Assembly (NCBI GenBank): GCA_021397835.1
Contig: JAJFZO010000150.1
Span: 29,900 to 93,899 of the forward strand
Reading direction: 5' to 3'
DNA length: 64,000 bases
Origin: Moringa oleifera
Taxonomy: Eukaryota; Streptophyta; Magnoliopsida; Brassicales; Moringaceae
Of the stretch, positions 49,835-61,152 are shown one piece after another. Every line of letters begins with the position of its first letter. The first letter of the stretch is position 1. A program made the position numbers and the translations under genes. Below the pieces are notes generated by a model. It did no database searches and was not told the DNA's origin. It saw only the letters and a program-made list of their open reading frames with translations.

Positions 49835-50510
49835 AGAAACTAATGCAGTATTCCAAAAGGAAAAGGATAATGGACGTCCCTTTACGGATGTTTGGACAAG
49901 TCGAATTTATAGGTTTATCGTGATAGAAGCACACAAAGTCCTCTGGAGTGGAACTAGTGCTGCATATCCCTTGGAAATGCAGTATTCCAAAAGGAAAAGG
50001 ATAATCGATGTACCTTTATGGATATTTGGACAAGTCGAATTTGTGGGTTTATCGTGACAGAAGCACATGAAGTCCTCCAGAGTGGGACCAGTGCCGCATA
50101 TCCTTTGGAATCCTTGGCATCTAGAGCTCTCTGAGGGAATAATCTACTCTACATCAAATGCTTTCTCTCCAGCCAGAGCAAAGAAGCTACTACAGTATTC
50201 TAAAAGGAAGAGAATAGTGGATGTACCTTTGCAGATGTTTGGACAAGTCAAATCTGCGGGTTTATCACGACAGAAGCATGCGAAGTCCTCTGGAGTGAAA
50301 CTAGTGCTGCATATGCTCTGGCTTGGCGTCTAGAGCTCTCCGAGGGAATAATGTACTCTACATCAAACCCTTTCTCTCCAGCCAAAGCAGAGAAATTAAT
50401 GTTGTATTCCAAAAGAAAGTGGATAGTGGATGTACCTTTACGGATGTTTGGACAATTCAAATACGTGGGTTTATCACGACAAAAGCATACAAAGTCCTAC
50501 TAGAGACCAT
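49835..50510 (-). repeat. ~210 bp tandem repeat, four copies, coding-like on the minus strand
   Basis: The marker TTTGGACAA occurs at 49891, 50025, 50238 and 50447, so a unit of about 210 bp with a shortened second copy (134 bp). The minus strand reads a repeated peptide with CPNI(R/C/H)KGTST, FLLEY and ALAGEKGFDVEYIIPSESS, best open at 50248-50460. The plus-strand frame at 50067-50333 covers the same repeat. I do not recognise the protein. It could be tandemly duplicated exons of a dead gene or a minisatellite that happens to be open. Confidence 0.7.
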
Positions 50511-50529
50511 GTTCTTAATGACCGCTCAC

Positions 50530-51050
50530 CCAGAAATGGGAACTATAGCATGCACCTCAACATTTTTATAATCTTTTATCAGCATTTCCACCTTGCAGTT
50601 CCCCACATAAACTAGATCCCCATGTTTGTTAAAGCATGTAGCAGCAAGAGAGAAAGGAGGGGCTCTATTTGAGTATTGATTGCATGACGGAGGGCAGGTG
50701 CACTGGCCATGTCAAAAACTACAACTGCCACGTGCAGTTGTGCTTCCTGCGTTTAATCAGTAATTATGGGAGCAGATGAAAGCAGACAGTCAAGACAAAA
50801 AGATGGAATGGAGGAAATAGCATGTAGACGCTCCTGTAAAGGGATTTGCTGGAGAGTTGTGTGCATAATCTTCTCCCCATTTAGGACATCCTAAAGTGTC
50901 AATGGTTTGTCAGCAACAGATGCATAAATCCAATGGCCATACTTTGACCAAAAAACACTTGTTATAGCAGCAAGAGGATCTTTATCTCGGAGCTCCTTTG
51001 CAATTCCCCTGGTCTCAGTATCCCAAATAATGCCAATGTTTGAATTCTTG
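50530..51050 (-). pseudogene. RbBP5/RBL-like WD40 protein fragment (COMPASS subunit)
   Basis: On the minus strand: GIIWDTETRGIAKELRDKDP then ITSVFWSKYGHWIYASVADK and PLTL, a stop in place of the conserved tryptophan, DVLNGEKIM, TTLQQIPLQERLH, SSIPSFCLDCLLSSAPII (about 50755-51045). After a poorly matching stretch come FNKHGDLVYVGN and HAIVPISG (about 50535-50650). This order matches the WD40 region of plant RBL, the homologue of RbBP5 in the COMPASS histone H3K4 methyltransferase complex. Only two to three repeats remain, and neither the start nor the C-terminal part is seen, so it is a dead fragment. Confidence 0.88.
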
Positions 51051-51868
51051 GAACTTGAAGAGGAAGAAACATCCCCACAGGTCGAAGGGGGAGGTTTTGA
51101 CAAAGTGATACAAGTGGAGATGGGAGCAGTGCACATGTAAAACAGCAACTAAAGTAATCTGGAGCCAGGTATACACAAGAGTTCCATATTTATGATAGCA
51201 ACCAGTGTGGAAAGTTTAATTAAAAAAGGAAGAAGGAGAATGGGAAGGAGGAAAGAAAGATGTAAGTTTACTAATTAAAGATTTGAGAAAAAAAATATAA
51301 TGAACCATCCAAGACTGAGGTACTGCTCATATCAAGAGTACAAAGCAAGCAGTGGTGTAGACTTTTCAACTCCTCAATCAAATACTCTACATCACTCTAG
51401 CTTTTATAAATCATGCGCATAAAAACTAACTTCTCATAAAACTCATTGCTTTCTGCAAACTGTAAGCAGTTAAATCATACATATAAGAAGAGTGATAATA
51501 TGCCCAACACATGAGCATAATTCAAGATGAACAATCAGGATCCTAATTACTGGCAACTAAGATAATAGTTTATGCAACCAATGATGAATATAGAAAAAGA
51601 ACGGATAAATATCAAAAGTTATGTCTGCCAAATATTTGTAGAAAGTAACAATTAACTCAATCGATATTCCAACACCAGGAACAGAAAATCAGAATGCAGA
51701 TTTCATAATCAAATCTTAATCCTCTTTGAAAGCAACTCAATCTTTGATGTATTCCACCAGTAAAAAGTTTAAGATTATTCTTTTTTATTCCTGGATGAGA
51801 ATTTTTAAATACTGTTCTATTAACATAATGAGGCAAATAAGCATAAATCCAAAATATAAATATAGTAA

Positions 51869-51914
<46 letters not shown>

Positions 51915-51929
51915 TCTTCAAACACAACA
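51051..51929. other. No gene recognised; contains a TA microsatellite
   Basis: The only clear structure is an (AT)n run of about 41 bases at 51873-51913. Confidence 0.6.
51873..51913. repeat. (AT)n microsatellite
   Basis: About twenty AT dinucleotides without interruption. Confidence 0.95.
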
Positions 51930-52320
51930 AGATATCATAAAGAGTCACAGAAACATATTTCGCAATTTAAAAAATAACAAAAAACTGATAAATAATTACT
52001 TACTATGTTTTTTTTCATCAAGGTCATTTTTGATCATTTTTAATTATGTAGAAAAGACGTGCCAAAATTTCATTCATCCCCTGAACATATCGGATACCTG
52101 GATTTAACTTTGCAAATACGATCAATATGCTCTTCAAACAGCACAGGACTTTCTTTAATGATAATAACCTGTAACACCATAGACCTCCCTACAACTATAA
52201 TGCCTAAAATAGTAATAGAACTGCAGCTTCATCAAAATAAATATACAAAGGTGCAAGCTTTGACCTAGGCAACCTCTATGTTTGTGATTAACAGCTCGGT
52301 CACTTGCAAATAAATCACAT
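51930..52320 (-). pseudogene. TBC-domain (RabGAP) gene fragment, second copy
   Basis: The minus strand reads SILIVFAKLNPGIRYVQGMN followed by EILARLFYIIKND (about 52020-52135), a TBC-domain stretch with the YVQ glutamine finger and no stop up to NDQK. Stops follow. It is homologous to 31920-32560 and better preserved. Both copies start at the same ATATCATAA-AGAGTCAC sequence. Confidence 0.85.
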
Positions 52321-52980
52321 GAAGCTGTAAGATCTCATCAGGCAAGAGAGTTATTATTGCAGATGGGATGACAGACAACAACAAGGCTGAAATCCTGTTA
52401 GGAATGCATATTAACTTGTCAAGCACAATGAAGGCAATAATGCTGTCAGAGAAGCAAGTTTGATCACATATTACAAGAAAGATTTCCAAAAATTGTAAGC
52501 TTCCACTGACAATCATTCTATTTTACCAAGGATTCCTACACACACCTAATTCTCATACCCGATAGGTTTTCTTCCTCAGATCAAAATATACGGTGGTGCA
52601 TCTGCAATGAAAACGAAACTTCCCCCTAGCTGCTATATAGTTCTCAAGAGTCCAATTCTTCATCATCCACAGGATCATTTTCAAATGAACAATTACATCT
52701 AAGAGGAAGGCTAAAAGATGAATTCAAGTAAGAACATTTATGCAGTCCACACGTCTGCTCATAGTGTCTCGATTCAATGCATGATTGATTACAATCATTG
52801 TAATGCACTCAAACAAGATTCTGTTGAAGAATCAACTCTAATTAGAATAATTTTTTTCTCAAAAGAAATCTCTCATTTCATTGGCTCAAAGACATTACCA
52901 TTTTATTTTCTGAAATGTTTTTCCAGGAACTACAGGAGAAGAAAAAAGCAGAGGAAAAAATGAAACAAAAAAAAACAATG
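52321..52980. other. No gene recognised
   Basis: A minus-strand frame (52265-52516) encodes a hydrophobic peptide with LLPDEILQLHVIYLQVTELL. It may be part of the TBC gene debris but matches nothing I know. Confidence 0.4.
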
Positions 52981-52984
52981 TTTA

Positions 52985-53320
52985 CCTCCATTGAACCGTA
53001 GGAGATAGCAAGCGGCTGGTTCATCTATAATCTTCTCGCGGCCAAAGAGAGGGAGCAAGAGATAGCATGCCAACGGTCAAATTAGAAGAAATAAGCAGAG
53101 GAAAAATTAAAACAATAGAACCTCCACTGAACTGTAGAAGATAGCACCCCGATGGCTCTTCATTTTCTACAATCTTCTCGCAACCAGAGAGAGGGAGCAA
53201 GAGATGGCACGCCAACAGTGAAATTGCCTCCTAGGAGATAGCACGCTGGCTCTTCATTCTCTAAGATTTTCTCGCGGCCAGAGAGGGGGAGCAAAAGATG
53301 TGCAGCACGCCAACTGAGAG
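52985..53320. repeat. ~100-135 bp tandem repeat, three copies
   Basis: GGAGATAGCA (GAAGATAGCA in copy 2) at 53001, 53137 and 53234, each followed by TTCTCGCGGCCAGAGAGAGG-like and CACGCCAAC-like sequence. GC content is higher than the surroundings. Confidence 0.85.
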
Positions 53321-53439
53321 ATTATAGCTATAATTAAGATTAAACCATTGGACAATATATTTATTGCGCTTTTGGTTCTAATATGGCGTGCGAGAGAAGA
53401 ACTTCGTAGCATTTCGGAGAGATTTTTGGAAATTTAAAG

Positions 53440-53940
53440 GCAGCAGCATCCCAGCATCTTGGTGGCCACCTCTCTCCCTTTGGGTCGAGAATTTGGAATT
53501 CCCTCCAGGCCCAGATTGATCCTGCAGGTTTTCCATTTCAGCCTCTTTCCCTTTGGGTCAGGTACTGAAAAGAGTTTTCGGTTAAATTCTCTTCCTCCGA
53601 GCCCAATCTAGGCCTACATAGGTGTTTAGTTCAGCCTCTCTCATTTGGGTCAAGTGGCGCAAAGAATTTTAGGTTTCGATTTCTCTTCCTTCAGGCTCAA
53701 TCCGGCCCATTCCCCGCCTGCACGATTTTCCAGCTCAGCCTCTCTCCCTTTGGGTCAAGTAGTGGAAAGTTTTGTAGGCTTTGATTTCTCTTTCTTCAGA
53801 CCCAATCCGGCCTAATCCAACCCTGCATGATTTTTCAGTTCAGCCTCTCTCCCTTTGGGTGAAGTAGTGCAAAGATTTGTAGACTTTGATTTCCCTTCCT
53901 CCGGGTCCAATTCGGGCTTTGCATGGTTTTCCAATTCTAT
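53440..53940. repeat. ~75-105 bp minisatellite, five copies
   Basis: The marker TCTCCCTTTGGGTCAAGTAG in varying forms has its TTTGGGT at about 53479, 53553, 53644, 53749 and 53853. Each unit continues with TTGATTTCTCTTCCT, CCCAATCCGG and TGCA-GATTTTCCA-TTCAGC. Pyrimidine-rich on the plus strand, with no coding signal. Confidence 0.9.
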
Positions 53941-54039
53941 TTTATTGTTTCATCAATAGTACTCATTTTATTGATCCGATCCATTTAATTATCAGTGGCC
54001 TTGGGATTGAATGAGTTAGAAAATAGGGAATGTATGGCT

Positions 54040-56013
54040 AATTTAAAATAATTCAAGGAAAATCAAATGAAATAAAAATAAACAAATCAAATGTAATAAA
54101 ATCCAAAAAAATTCAAAGAAAATTAAAAAAGAAAAAACACAAAAGATTAGAAAAATTAAAAAAAATTAAGACTAATTTAAAATAATTCAAGAATCAAAAA
54201 ATATATTATGAAAAGAATTTTAAAAATAATTTTGATTTGCATTGACCTTTTAAAAAATGAATTAAAAATACAATAAACCAAATAGTGAAAGAAAAAAATA
54301 CAACAAAAAAAAGTATCCAAAATAAATTAATAAAATTGTGTTGAAAGTAAATAAAATTAAAGCATTAAATGAATAAAAATGAAAAATAAAAAAATTAACA
54401 GCCAAATAAACTAATAAAATTACAATCAGTTGGTGTGATATAATATTTGTTATTCCGCTAAATTAAAGTAATCAAAGATAACAATATCAAAAATCATTTA
54501 TGTATTAAAATTTATATTTTTTATCATTGAAAAATCAAGAAAAGGTAAATTAAGATAAAATTCGTAATTTAAAATGACACATTTAACATCAAATTATTCT
54601 ACTAGCAATCATAAATGTATTCTCCAAATTTTTGTTCATAAAAAATAAAAAATTAAAAATCTAAATTAAAAAATCAAAAAATACAAAATAAAAAGAAAAA
54701 AATTCAAAAAATATAAAATTTTTGAAAAAGAACAAATAAAAATATTAAAAATAAATCAAATAAAAAATCTAAAAAATAAAGAAACTAAAAGAAAATCTAA
54801 AAATACCCAACAAAATAAAAAATAAAAAATAAATGTAAAAAAAATTTAAAAACACAACAAAATCAAGACAATACATATACATATATATGTAAAAAAACAT
54901 AATAATAAAGAAACAAAAGTCTTTGCAAAGCAAGAAATAGATTTTCTATTTAAAAATAGAAAATAAAACATAAAAAATATCCAAAAAATCATAAAAATGG
55001 AAAAGAAAATCGAAAAATAAAAATGAAATAAAATAAAAGAAAATCCAAAAAAATCAAAGAAAATAAAAAATATTAGAAAAAAGAAAAAAAGGAAAAAAGA
55101 AAAAAATGTAAACTAATTTTAAAATAATTTAAAACAACTCTAGAACTGTAAAATATTCCACTGAAAAAATTTTAAAATAATTTTTCATTTGCATTGATCT
55201 TTTAAAAAAATAAAATAAAAACACAATAAATGAAATAGTAAAAAAGTGAAAATACAACAAAAATAAAAAATATATCCAAAATAAATAAATAAATGATGTA
55301 AAAAATAAAATCAAATTCAAAAAATCAAATGAATAAAAAAATAAAAAGTAACAAAAAATAAACCTAATAAACTAATATATGTATAATTAGTGTGATGTAA
55401 TATTTGTTATTTTGTTGAATTAAAGTAGTCAAAAATAACAATAACGAAAATCACTTATATATTTAGAATTTATATTGTATATTATCGAAAAACCAAGAAA
55501 AGGTAATATCACTTTATATAATTTTGTATCTTAAAATGATACAATTTTATGGAGCCAAAGAGATTAGAAAAAAAGACCTAAAAATGTTTTTTTCAGTATT
55601 CATAAAGATATTATCTAACTTTCTTTATTAAAAAATCTAAAATAAACGAAAAAATAAAAATATTTTAAAAATAAAAAACGTAAAACAAAAACAAAGAAGA
55701 AAAAATTTTTTAAAAATAAAATACAAAAAAAATAATTTTTTTTGAAAAATAAAAGAAAATAAAAAAGTTAAAAAACCAAATAAACTAAAAAAAGAAAAAT
55801 AGCGTTACTAAAAAATAAAAGAAAGAAACTAAAAGTACCTAAAATGTAAAAAATAAATAAATAAATAAAACTCAAAGTAACAAAAAAATAGAAAAAATTA
55901 AAGAAAATCCAGTAAAATCAAGATAATGCATATAAAAAAATAGCAAAGAAACAAAAACTATTTGCATAGTAAGAAAATAGATTTTTTTTTAGAAAAAGAT
56001 GAAATAAAATTGG
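54040..56013. repeat. AT-rich tandem repeat, ~0.95-1.04 kb unit, two copies
   Basis: Matching landmarks: GCATTGACCTTTTAAAAAA (54240) with GCATTGATCTTTTAAAAAAA (55192); GTGTGATATAATATTTGTTA (about 54433) with GTGTGATGTAATATTTGTTA (about 55390); AAATAGATTTT at about 54936 and 55976. A-rich on the plus strand and no coding potential. The gypsy element begins at the end of the second unit, and the sequence beyond the element (61489 on) resembles the start of a unit. Confidence 0.8.
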
Positions 56014-56332
56014 TGCAGCGGAAGGTTTGCTTCGAAGTAGAAGCGGAATAAAATAAAAGAACAAACTCGAAAGCTAAACCCTTAGAGGAAAATTTGATGA
56101 ATTGTATTGAATTGCCTCTAACTATTACAATAGGTCTTTAAATAATGTAAGAAATAAACTAAAAATAGAAAATACAGAAAGAATAGGAAAACTAGAAATA
56201 GGAAACTTGAAAGAATAGGAAATAACTAAATGAGAAACTTGAGAGAATAGAAAATTGACTAAATGGGAACTAAGATACCCAATCAAAATAGGACATTAGC
56301 TGAAATATGATACTATGTTACTGTGTACTACA
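56014..56332 (-). repeat. 3' LTR of the right gypsy copy
   Basis: 319 bp, minus-strand TGTAGTACAC to CTGCA. About 15 substitutions against the 5' LTR at 61153-61488, and one fewer copy of the AATTGACTAAAT motif. Confidence 0.93.
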
Positions 56333-56350
56333 TCAATCTCTTCCATTTCG
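56333..56350 (-). other. Polypurine tract (probable)
   Basis: The minus strand reads AATGGAAGAGATTGA directly before the TGTAGT start of the 3' LTR. It is purine-rich but interrupted; position is the main support. Confidence 0.6.
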
Positions 56351-56370
56351 AAGAAAACTCGCCCTCGAGT

Positions 56371-57062
56371 TTTATGGCTGTAAAGAAAACTCATCTAGGG
56401 GAAAATACTCAAAGATATCAGCAACATTGAAAGTATTGGAAATGTTCATATCATCGGGGAGATCGATCTTGTAAGCATTATTACTAATCTTCTGAAGAAC
56501 GCGAAAAGGACCGATCTTCTTATCTTTGAGCTTATTGTATGTACCAACAGGAAAACGATGCTTTCGGAGATGACTCATCACCAGATCACCTTCATTAAAT
56601 AACTTAAGACGTCGATGCTGGTCTACATCAATCTTGTAACGAAGATTAGCCTCATCTAAATTCTTCTTTACCTCATGATGAATCTGTTGAATTCGCTCTG
56701 CAAACAACTCAGCATTAAGGTCGACATTAGGAAAAGAGGGAAGACGAACCAAATCCACTGTATGCCTTGGAATACTAGTGTAGATAACTTCCAAAGGAGC
56801 CTTTTTGGTCGAACGATTAGGCATGCTATTAAAAGCAAACTCAATCTGTGGAAGAGCAGCATCCCATATCTCTACTAACACATCGAATCATATTTTCGAG
56901 AGTACGATTAGCCACCTCAGTTTGTCTATCGGTTTGGGAGTGACTTGTGGTACTATATTTCAACGACGTATCAAATAATTTCCATAGAGTTCTCCAAAAG
57001 TGACTTAAAATTTTTTATCCCTATCAGAAGTTATAGAACGAGGAATACCGTGTAAACGAATA
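56371..57062 (-). pseudogene. Gypsy integrase, C-terminal part
   Basis: Open from 56881 to 56372. It starts in the integrase core after the D,D positions ([20 protein letters not shown]), passes ERIQQIHHEVKKNL, then GDLVMSHLRKHRFPVGTYNK and the GPF module (KKIGPFRVLQKISNNAYKID), and ends FNVADIFEYFPLDEFSLQP. The GPF/Y module is typical of this integrase class. No chromodomain follows. Between 56882 and 57062 the reading frame is lost in a stop-rich stretch where the catalytic glutamate should lie. Confidence 0.92.
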
Positions 57063-57065
57063 ACC

Positions 57066-57725
57066 TCACGAAAAAAATAAATGAGCCACATAAGAAGCAT
57101 CTGAAGTCTTCTTGCAAGGAAGAAAGTGAGCCATCTTAGAGAATCGATCAATTACAACCAAAACAGAATCAACTCCTCGGTGGGTCCTTGGGAGGCCAAG
57201 AACGAAATCCATAGTTAAATCTTGCCAAATTGTCTCTGGAATAGGCAAAGGAGTATAAAGTCCAGTATTTTGCATTTTTCCTTTAGCCTTTTGACACATA
57301 GGGCAATATTGAACAAAACGTCCGATATCCCTCTTTAACTGAGGCCAATAAAATCTTTCTTCAACCAAACTAATTGTTTTATCTCGATCGACATGTCCTC
57401 CCAATCCTCCAGCATGCAACTCTCTAATCAAATATTCACGTAAAGAAGAACGAGGAATACATAATTGCGTACCTTTAAATAAGAATCCGTCTTGGATGAG
57501 AAAATCATAAGCAAACTCCTTGCTTTTGCATTGTGTCCACATTTTGCCAAAATCCTCATCAGTAGCATATATGTCCTTTAAATAGTCAAACCCAACCACC
57601 TCAGTACTCATAGTAGTTAGTAAAGAAGCACGTCGACTTAATGCATCAGCTACTTTATTTTTTTTTGCCAGATTTATGTTTGATAGTAAAAGTGAACTTC
57701 TGTAAAAAGGTAATCCATCGAGCAT
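57066..57725 (-). pseudogene. Gypsy RNase H end and integrase N-terminal/core
   Basis: The frame opens with the end of RNase H ([10 protein letters not shown]). It then has the HHCC zinc-binding region ([15 protein letters not shown] ... [10 protein letters not shown]) and the start of the catalytic core with [11 protein letters not shown] and [12 protein letters not shown]. It is cut at HLFFS by a frameshift in a T-run at about 57070-57078. A second frameshift in the A/T run near 57655-57665 separates it from the RNase H frame. Confidence 0.93.
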
Positions 57726-58008
57726 GCATCCGATTCATCATCTTTTGAGAATTGACGAACTTCAAAGCTTGATGATCTGTGTATAACACAAACTCCCGTT
57801 GAATCAAATAATGCTCCCAATGCTTCAAGGCACGAACAACAGCATAAAATTCTAGCTCATATATAGTCCATTTTTGTCGGGATTCACTAACCTTTTCATT
57901 GAAAAACTCTACCAGACGCCCTTCTTGGGATAGTACTGCTTCAATTCCTGAAACTGATACATCACATTCAACTTTAAATACTTTGTCAAAACTAGGGAGT
58001 GCTAACAT
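57655..58008 (-). pseudogene. Gypsy RNase H domain
   Basis: RNase H of the gag-pol, which degrades the RNA strand of the cDNA hybrid. Motifs: [38 protein letters not shown] and [12 protein letters not shown], giving the usual D, E, D residues in order. The DVS is DAS in active relatives. The frame ends at HKSGKKK, where a homopolymer frameshift occurs. Confidence 0.93.
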
Positions 58009-58009
58009 T

Positions 58010-59490
58010 GGTGTATTGCATAATTTTTCCTTTATTATTGAGAAGCTATCTTCTTGCGCATCGCCCCATTGAAATTAGCCTTTCTTCAAATAATTAGTAA
58101 TAGGTGCCACAATTGTGCTAAATCCTCGAATGAAACGCCTATAAAAAGTGGCTAGGCCATGGAAGCTCTGCACTTCACGCACAGTTTTAGGAACGGGCCA
58201 CTCATGAATTACCTTCACCTTTGCCTTGTCAACTTGAATACCATTTCTTCCTACTATAAAGCCAAGGAATAAAAGATGGTCAGTCATAAAGCTACATTTT
58301 TTAAGATTGATATACAACTTGTTAGCTCATAAAGCTAGTAGAACTTCCTTGAGATGTGACAAGTGCTCCTCTTCATTCTTACTATAAATAAGAATATCAT
58401 CAAAATAAACCACCACAAATTTTCCAATAAATGGACGAAGAACCTGATTTATCAATCGCATGAATATGCTGGGTGCGTTTGATAACCCAAAAGGCATTAC
58501 TAGCTATTTGTAAAGACCATCTTTAGTTTTGAAAACCGTTTTCCACTCATCTCCTAGTCGAATATGAATCTAGTGATATCCATTTCGTAAATCAAGTTTG
58601 GTGAATACCACAGCACCTTCTAACCTGTCAAGCATATCATTAAGACGAGGGATAGGAAAGCGATACTTGACCGTTATTTTATTAATAGCTCGATTGTTTA
58701 CACACATTCTCCAGCTGTCATCTTTTTTCGGGGTGTGTAAAGCAGGAACTGCACAATGACTTATACTCTCACGAATCAAACCTTTTTTGAGCAACTCATT
58801 AACTTGTCGCTGTAATTTTTCATGCTCAGTTGGGCTCATACGGTAATGTGACAAGTTAGGCAAACTAGCTCCAGGTACTAATTCAATATGATGTTGAATA
58901 TTTTGCATAGGAGGTAGCTTATTAAGTAATTCATTAGGAGACAAATCAGCAAAATCAGTAAGTACCTGCTGGATTTTGGGCGAAACCTCAACAATTTCTT
59001 CAGATTGGCCTTTCACCACTAACGCGACGATAAAGGTTGGCTGTTTAACTTGCTTGAAGAATTCTAAGGCTGCTATGTTGGTGAACAATGGTTTATCTTC
59101 CTTAATAACAAAGGTGCCTTCTGAAGATTGAGATTGTGGTAGTAACATAATCTTTTTGTTAAGCCACCGAAAGATAAAAGTATTATCTCGTCCTTTGTAA
59201 GTAGCATCAACATCATAATGCCATGGTCTTCCTAATAGGATATGACAAACGTCCATCTCCACTACATCACATGCGACCTCATCTTTGTAATATTTCCCGA
59301 TTGACAAAAAAATTTTACAAACTTCTTGTACTTGAACTTCTGAACCTTTCTTAATCCATGCGATCTTATATGGAGAAGGATGTTTCTCAGTCTGTAAATT
59401 TAATGCTTTCACGAGGGTTTTAGAGACAACATTCTCGCTACTGCCACTATCAATAATGACATTGCATACCTTATTATGAACAGTGCATCA
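58010..59490 (-). pseudogene. Gypsy protease and reverse transcriptase (right copy)
   Basis: Protease: the IDSGSS active site lies near 59435-59455 and ILLGRPWHYD near 59215-59240. RT: CRVALHTPKK-type entry (AVPALHTPKKDDSWRMC), YRFPIPRLNDMLD, KLDLRNGY (about 58575-58600), the catalytic YFDD (58396-58407), then the connection [13 protein letters not shown] at 58075-58317. Stops shared with the left copy: 58570-58572 (after GYH) and 58504-58506 (before LVMPFGL). Stops found only here: 58327-58329 (CGA to TGA) and near 59489 (CGA to TGA just before the protease). All four are single-base changes compatible with cytosine deamination. Confidence 0.94.
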
Positions 59491-59679
59491 GGTTTGAAAG
59501 ATCTTGTGTCGTTGAGTATTATCAAGTTTCTTTGGGGCAAGTAGCAGTCGTTGGACAATACACGTCACTTCTCCTACATCTCTTTCTGTAAACTCAACAC
59601 CATCATAAATTTCTTCTTCAAGAACTTATTCTTCATCACTACCATCTTCTTCTGCAAAGTTAACAGATCTTCTACTCAG

Positions 59680-61113
59680 ACATTGATTTGAGAGGTGACC
59701 TGATTGATTACATCAAAAACACTTTCCAAGATTAAGGCGTGCATAAGGATCATTATTGTCTCGATGCTGCTGGTTACTACCTTAGATGTTGGACCGAACA
59801 GAGGTTGAAGTGTGGTTTTGATTCTATGCCAAATTTTGAGTCGAAAATATATTTTTATTTTGACTACTGTTGCTGCTCAGAGTTGTTGACTCTTTTAAAG
59901 CGGAAGAAACTTCTTGATTTTGTTGTCGAAAGTTATTCCGAGGATGCATAATGGACCTGTTGACCTGAGTTTCTACTTTCATCGCTAAATTAACCGCATC
60001 TATCATGGTCCAAACCCCTTGAAGAGCAAGTCGATCTTGAATAACCATCTTTAGGCCTCCAATATAACGAGCAATTAGTTGATCCTCTGTCTTCAGCAAA
60101 TTAACTCGTGCATTTAATTGGTAAAATTCTTCTGTGTACTCATTAACCGTACGCTTGACTTGTCGATAATTTTGATATTGTTTATATAAAAACTGCTCAT
60201 AATCTGGAGGGAGAAATTGTCTCTGTAGTAATTGCTTCATCTTGGGCCAAATGCGAACATGCTGCTTCCCTTGACGTTGACGATTATATTGAAGTTGCTC
60301 TCACCAAGCAGAAGCTCCACCTTTCAACTTATATGCCACGAGCTTAACTTGGCTTTCTTTTGAAATATTCAAATAATAAAAAAAAAATTCAACAGTTCTT
60401 ACCCAATCGAGAAAATCTTCAATATTTAAGCGACCATCGAAACTTGGTAAATCCATCTTCATCTTAAATTCTTGAGTGTGTGGGCCTCGATCTCTGTCCC
60501 TAAAACAAAAATCTTCTTCTTCTTCAGATGAATAATCCAACCTCCATGGCTGCCTTTGTTGGACATTCTTCCAACCTTGACGTTGAAAATCACCATCTCG
60601 AAAAGGTGGAAGGGCATCCTTAACTTCAAACTCACTATCACGTTGCCATACAGGAGCTCTTCGATTTTACTGTTCATAGACCCATAATGGAACATGCTGA
60701 TGAAAATCACGATTCATGGCTCGTCCTGCTTGAATTGGGGCTTCGTTATCAATTCTTGAGCCAATTTGGGGTTGGTATTGATCGTCGTGGCCTGTCATAA
60801 GCTGCTGTTGACGTCTTAAGCCTGGGTCAAAAGGTGGTTGGTGTCTAGGTTGCAAATCTACATGATTCGCTACCCTAGGATTTTTGGGAATAAAATCTAC
60901 ACGACTTAAGTCTTGTTGGCTACCATTCTTTATGTCGTCATGCTGATTTGGTCTTTACTCCACGGAATCACATCTTCTTTTCATAGTCATTGCAGTTATC
61001 ATCTGCACAAGATTATGAAGGGTTTCGTCGATCCCATTAAGTCGTTGCTCGAACTTACCAAATCGCCGTTCGTTGTCGGTGGCTTGTATCCCACTAGAAC
61101 CGTCGTCAGCCAT
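59680..61113 (-). pseudogene. Gypsy gag (right copy)
   Basis: The start ATG at 61113 lies 22 bases inside the primer site. An N-terminal coiled-coil-like stretch (RRFGKFEQRLNGIDETLHNL), an acidic DYSSEEEEDF segment, and a capsid core (LPSFDGRLNIEDFLDWVRTV, VKLVAYKLKGGASAW, then FLPPDYEQFLYKQYQNYRQ and RYIGGLKMVIQDRLAL) precede a CCHC zinc knuckle at 59680-59721. Stops: after DSVE, after YEQ, TGA after GGASAW, and a TGA inside the knuckle between its first two cysteines. The poly-A frameshift of the left copy near 2218 is absent here. Confidence 0.93.
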
Positions 61114-61134
61114 CAGAATAAGGATAAAATCCTT

Positions 61135-61146
61135 GCTCTGATACCA
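61135..61146 (-). other. Primer-binding site, tRNA-iMet type (right gypsy copy)
   Basis: The minus strand reads TGGTATCAGAGC, a perfect match to the plant initiator-Met tRNA primer signature, six bases inside the LTR. Confidence 0.95.
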
Positions 61147-61152
61147 ATTTAG

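Noticed and set aside
50067..50333. 88-codon plus-strand frame over the 210 bp repeat
   Set aside because: The minus strand gives a more consistent repeated peptide across copies; the plus frame is broken in the other copies.
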